A stretch of DNA of 64,000 nt from Chrysopilus asiliformis (taxonomy: Eukaryota; Arthropoda; Insecta; Diptera; Rhagionidae): assembly GCA_964034945.1 (NCBI GenBank), contig OZ035960.1, positions 91,167,848 through 91,231,847 on the forward strand. The letters run 5' to 3'. Shown here piece by piece: positions 62,411-64,000 of the stretch. A model generated the notes under the pieces. It had not been told where the DNA came from and searched no databases. It was given only the letters and a program-made list of their open reading frames with translations. Position 1 is the first letter of the stretch. Each line of letters opens with the position of its first letter. The position numbers were made by a program, and so were the translations under genes.

Positions 62411-63625
62411 TACCGGATTCATTATCAGCGACCCCAAAAACCCCCTTATGCCGATTTTTCCGAGGAAAAACGGGAAAAAGGATATTTATCCTTACAGGAC
62501 CTTTCGTTTCGAATTTTGAAAATCTAATACCGGATTCGTGATCAGCGACCCCGATAACCCCCTAATGCCATTTTTTCCCCGGGAAAAATGGGGAAAAGGA
62601 TATTTGCGTTATTCTTACAGGACCTTCCGTTTCGAATTTTGAAAATCTAATACCGGATTCGTAATCAGCGACCCCAAAAACCCCCTGATGCCGATTTTTC
62701 CGGGGAAAAACGGGAAAAAGGATATTTGCGATATCCTTACAGGACTTCTCGGTTAGAATTTTGAAATTCCAACACCGGATTCCTAATCAGCGACCACGGA
62801 AACCCCCTAAGGCCGATTTTCCCGGGGAAAAATGGGAAAAAGGATATTTTCATTATCCTTACAGGACCTTCCGTTTCGAATTTTGAAAATCTAATACCGG
62901 ATTCGTGATCAGCGACCCCGATAACCCCCTAATGCCATTTTTCCCCGTGAAAAATGGGGAAAAGGATATTTGCGTATTCTTACAGGACCTTCCGTTTCGA
63001 ATTTTGAAAATCTAATACCGGATTCGTAATCAGCGACCCCAAAAACCCCCTGATGCCGATTTTTCCGGGGAAAAACGGGAAAAAGGATATTTGCGATATC
63101 CTTACAGGACTTCTCGGTTAGAATTTTGAAATTCCAACACCGGATTCCTAATCAGCGACCACGGAAACCCCCTAAGGCCGATTTTCCCGGGGAAAAATGG
63201 GAAAAAGGATATTTTCATTATCCTTACAGGACCTTCCGTTTCGAATTTTGAAAATCTAATACCGGATTCGTGATCAGCGACCCCAAAAACCCTATAATGC
63301 AAATTTTTCCGGGGAAAAATGGGAAAAAGGATATTTTCATTATCCTTACAGGACCTTCCGTTTCGAATTTTGAAAATCTAATACCGGAGTCGTGATCAGT
63401 GATCCCAAAAACCCTATAGTGCAAATTTTTCCGGGGAAAAATGGGAAAAGGGATATTTTCATTATCCTTACAGGACCTTCCGTTTCGAATTTTGAAAATC
63501 TAATACCGGATTCGTGATCAGCGACCCCAAAAACCCTAAAATGCAAATTTTTCCGGGGAAAAATGGGAAAAAGAATATTTTCATTATCCTAACAGGACCT
63601 TCCGTTTCGAATTTTGAAAATCTAC
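62411..63625 (+). repeat. Satellite array 2, about 121-bp unit, 10 copies
   Basis: accggatt(c) recurs near 62412, 62529, 62652, 62774, 62896, 63017, 63139, 63260, 63382 and 63504, a period of 117-124 bp. Units share tcagcgacccc, aaccccc, tttttccggggaaaaa, aaaaggatatt, atccttacaggaccttccgt. The blocks at about 62529-62894 and 62896-63259 match unit by unit, giving a three-unit higher-order repeat, while the last three units form a separate subtype (accctataatgcaaa). Minus-strand frames of 66 residues here are products of the repeat, not genes. Confidence 0.94.
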
Positions 63626-64000
63626 ATAGCTAAAAACCTGCTCCTGGCAACACAGATCATTTTGCAAAAAACCGCATAAAAATCGATCCATCCAGTCTCT
63701 CTCGAGTTGCTGATTGAAGTGGTCGAGATTGGTTCCGGTCGGAGGAACCGCCATCTTTGAGTGTCTTTAGAGTGCAGACTTGTGTGTTCCAGGGGGGCTC
63801 GGGTGTCGGTCGTGATCCCGACTGTAAAAGCCAGAATAAACGTGTCGCCATTTTCATGGCGCACGTGTAATAATTTAATAAAACCTACTCGCTGCACCAT
63901 TCATGTGCAGTGAGAGAAGATTCACACTGGACTCTTGGCCATATAGTAGTAACTCGGCCATCTCAACTTAAACTCCAAAAAAAAAAAAAAAAAAAAAAAT
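63626..64000 (+). other. Right edge ending in poly(A)
   Basis: Leaves the satellite at tctacatagctaaaaacc, has aataaacgtgtcgcc and a second AATAAA at about 63877, and ends with at least 22 A (63979-64000). This could be the 3' end of a non-LTR retrotransposon or another retroposed transcript. The window ends inside the A-tract, so no target duplication can be checked. Confidence 0.4.

Noticed and set aside
63102..63546. Three similar minus-strand frames of 66 codons
   Set aside because: They are the same frame read in successive satellite units, so they reflect the repeat rather than a protein family.

Overview
The window is nuclear DNA from an insect, probably a holometabolous insect and possibly a nematoceran fly such as a fungus gnat or gall midge. 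The lineage call is an inference. The signs are intron-rich eukaryotic genes with GT..AG introns, a ZAD-type C2H2 zinc-finger gene (an arthropod family greatly expanded in insects), MADF/BESS domain fragments, a BEL/Pao retrotransposon with an insect-like primer-binding site, and very AT-rich spacers full of PIF/Harbinger, hAT, mariner and pogo-like elements.

Five gene models splice into uninterrupted frames. TMTC4 (+, 1217-13900, 12 exons, 688 aa) is an ER membrane TPR protein. A ZAD/C2H2 zinc-finger transcription factor (-, 16827-24138, 6 exons, 453 aa) converges on it. Two tandem BTB-BACK-kelch genes (+, 28612-31403, 532 aa; and 35309-38054, 517 aa) lie in a 3.7-kb segmental duplication. 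WDR3 (-, 58209-60999, 2 exons, 910 aa) is a subunit of the small-subunit ribosome processome. I see no functional link between these genes.

Most of the rest is transposon-derived. The 8.7-kb intron 8 of TMTC4 holds two separate three-level nests. Nest 1 (4793-7753) encloses a 1.9-kb fold-back element. Nest 2 (10810-12454) is Harbinger around hAT around Harbinger, each layer with its own target-site duplication (TSD). The zinc-finger gene's introns hold a mariner remnant, a Harbinger remnant, a hAT remnant invaded by an 18-bp minisatellite, and a 382-bp palindrome. At 24995-26602 an element with 40-bp terminal inverted repeats (TIRs) carries a fragment of the splicing factor SART3, which looks like gene capture. 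From 38887 to 49558 lie two copies of one Harbinger element. The first is interrupted by a smaller element with its own Myb/SANT-like gene. The second is interrupted by a BEL/Pao retrotransposon whose outer LTRs are inverted, and that retrotransposon is itself interrupted by a satellite array. A diverged array of the same ~121-bp satellite, showing a three-unit higher-order pattern, lies near the right edge (62411-63625).

Overall this is a gene-poor stretch in which single-copy housekeeping genes stay intact while introns and spacers collect nested transposons. The most unusual items are the SART3-carrying element, the inverted-LTR BEL insertion, the satellite family shared between a retrotransposon and a larger array, the hAT minisatellite, and the kelch pair with an unchanged BTB half and a diverged kelch half. 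All splice sites and boundaries were read by eye, so element edges may be a few bases off.
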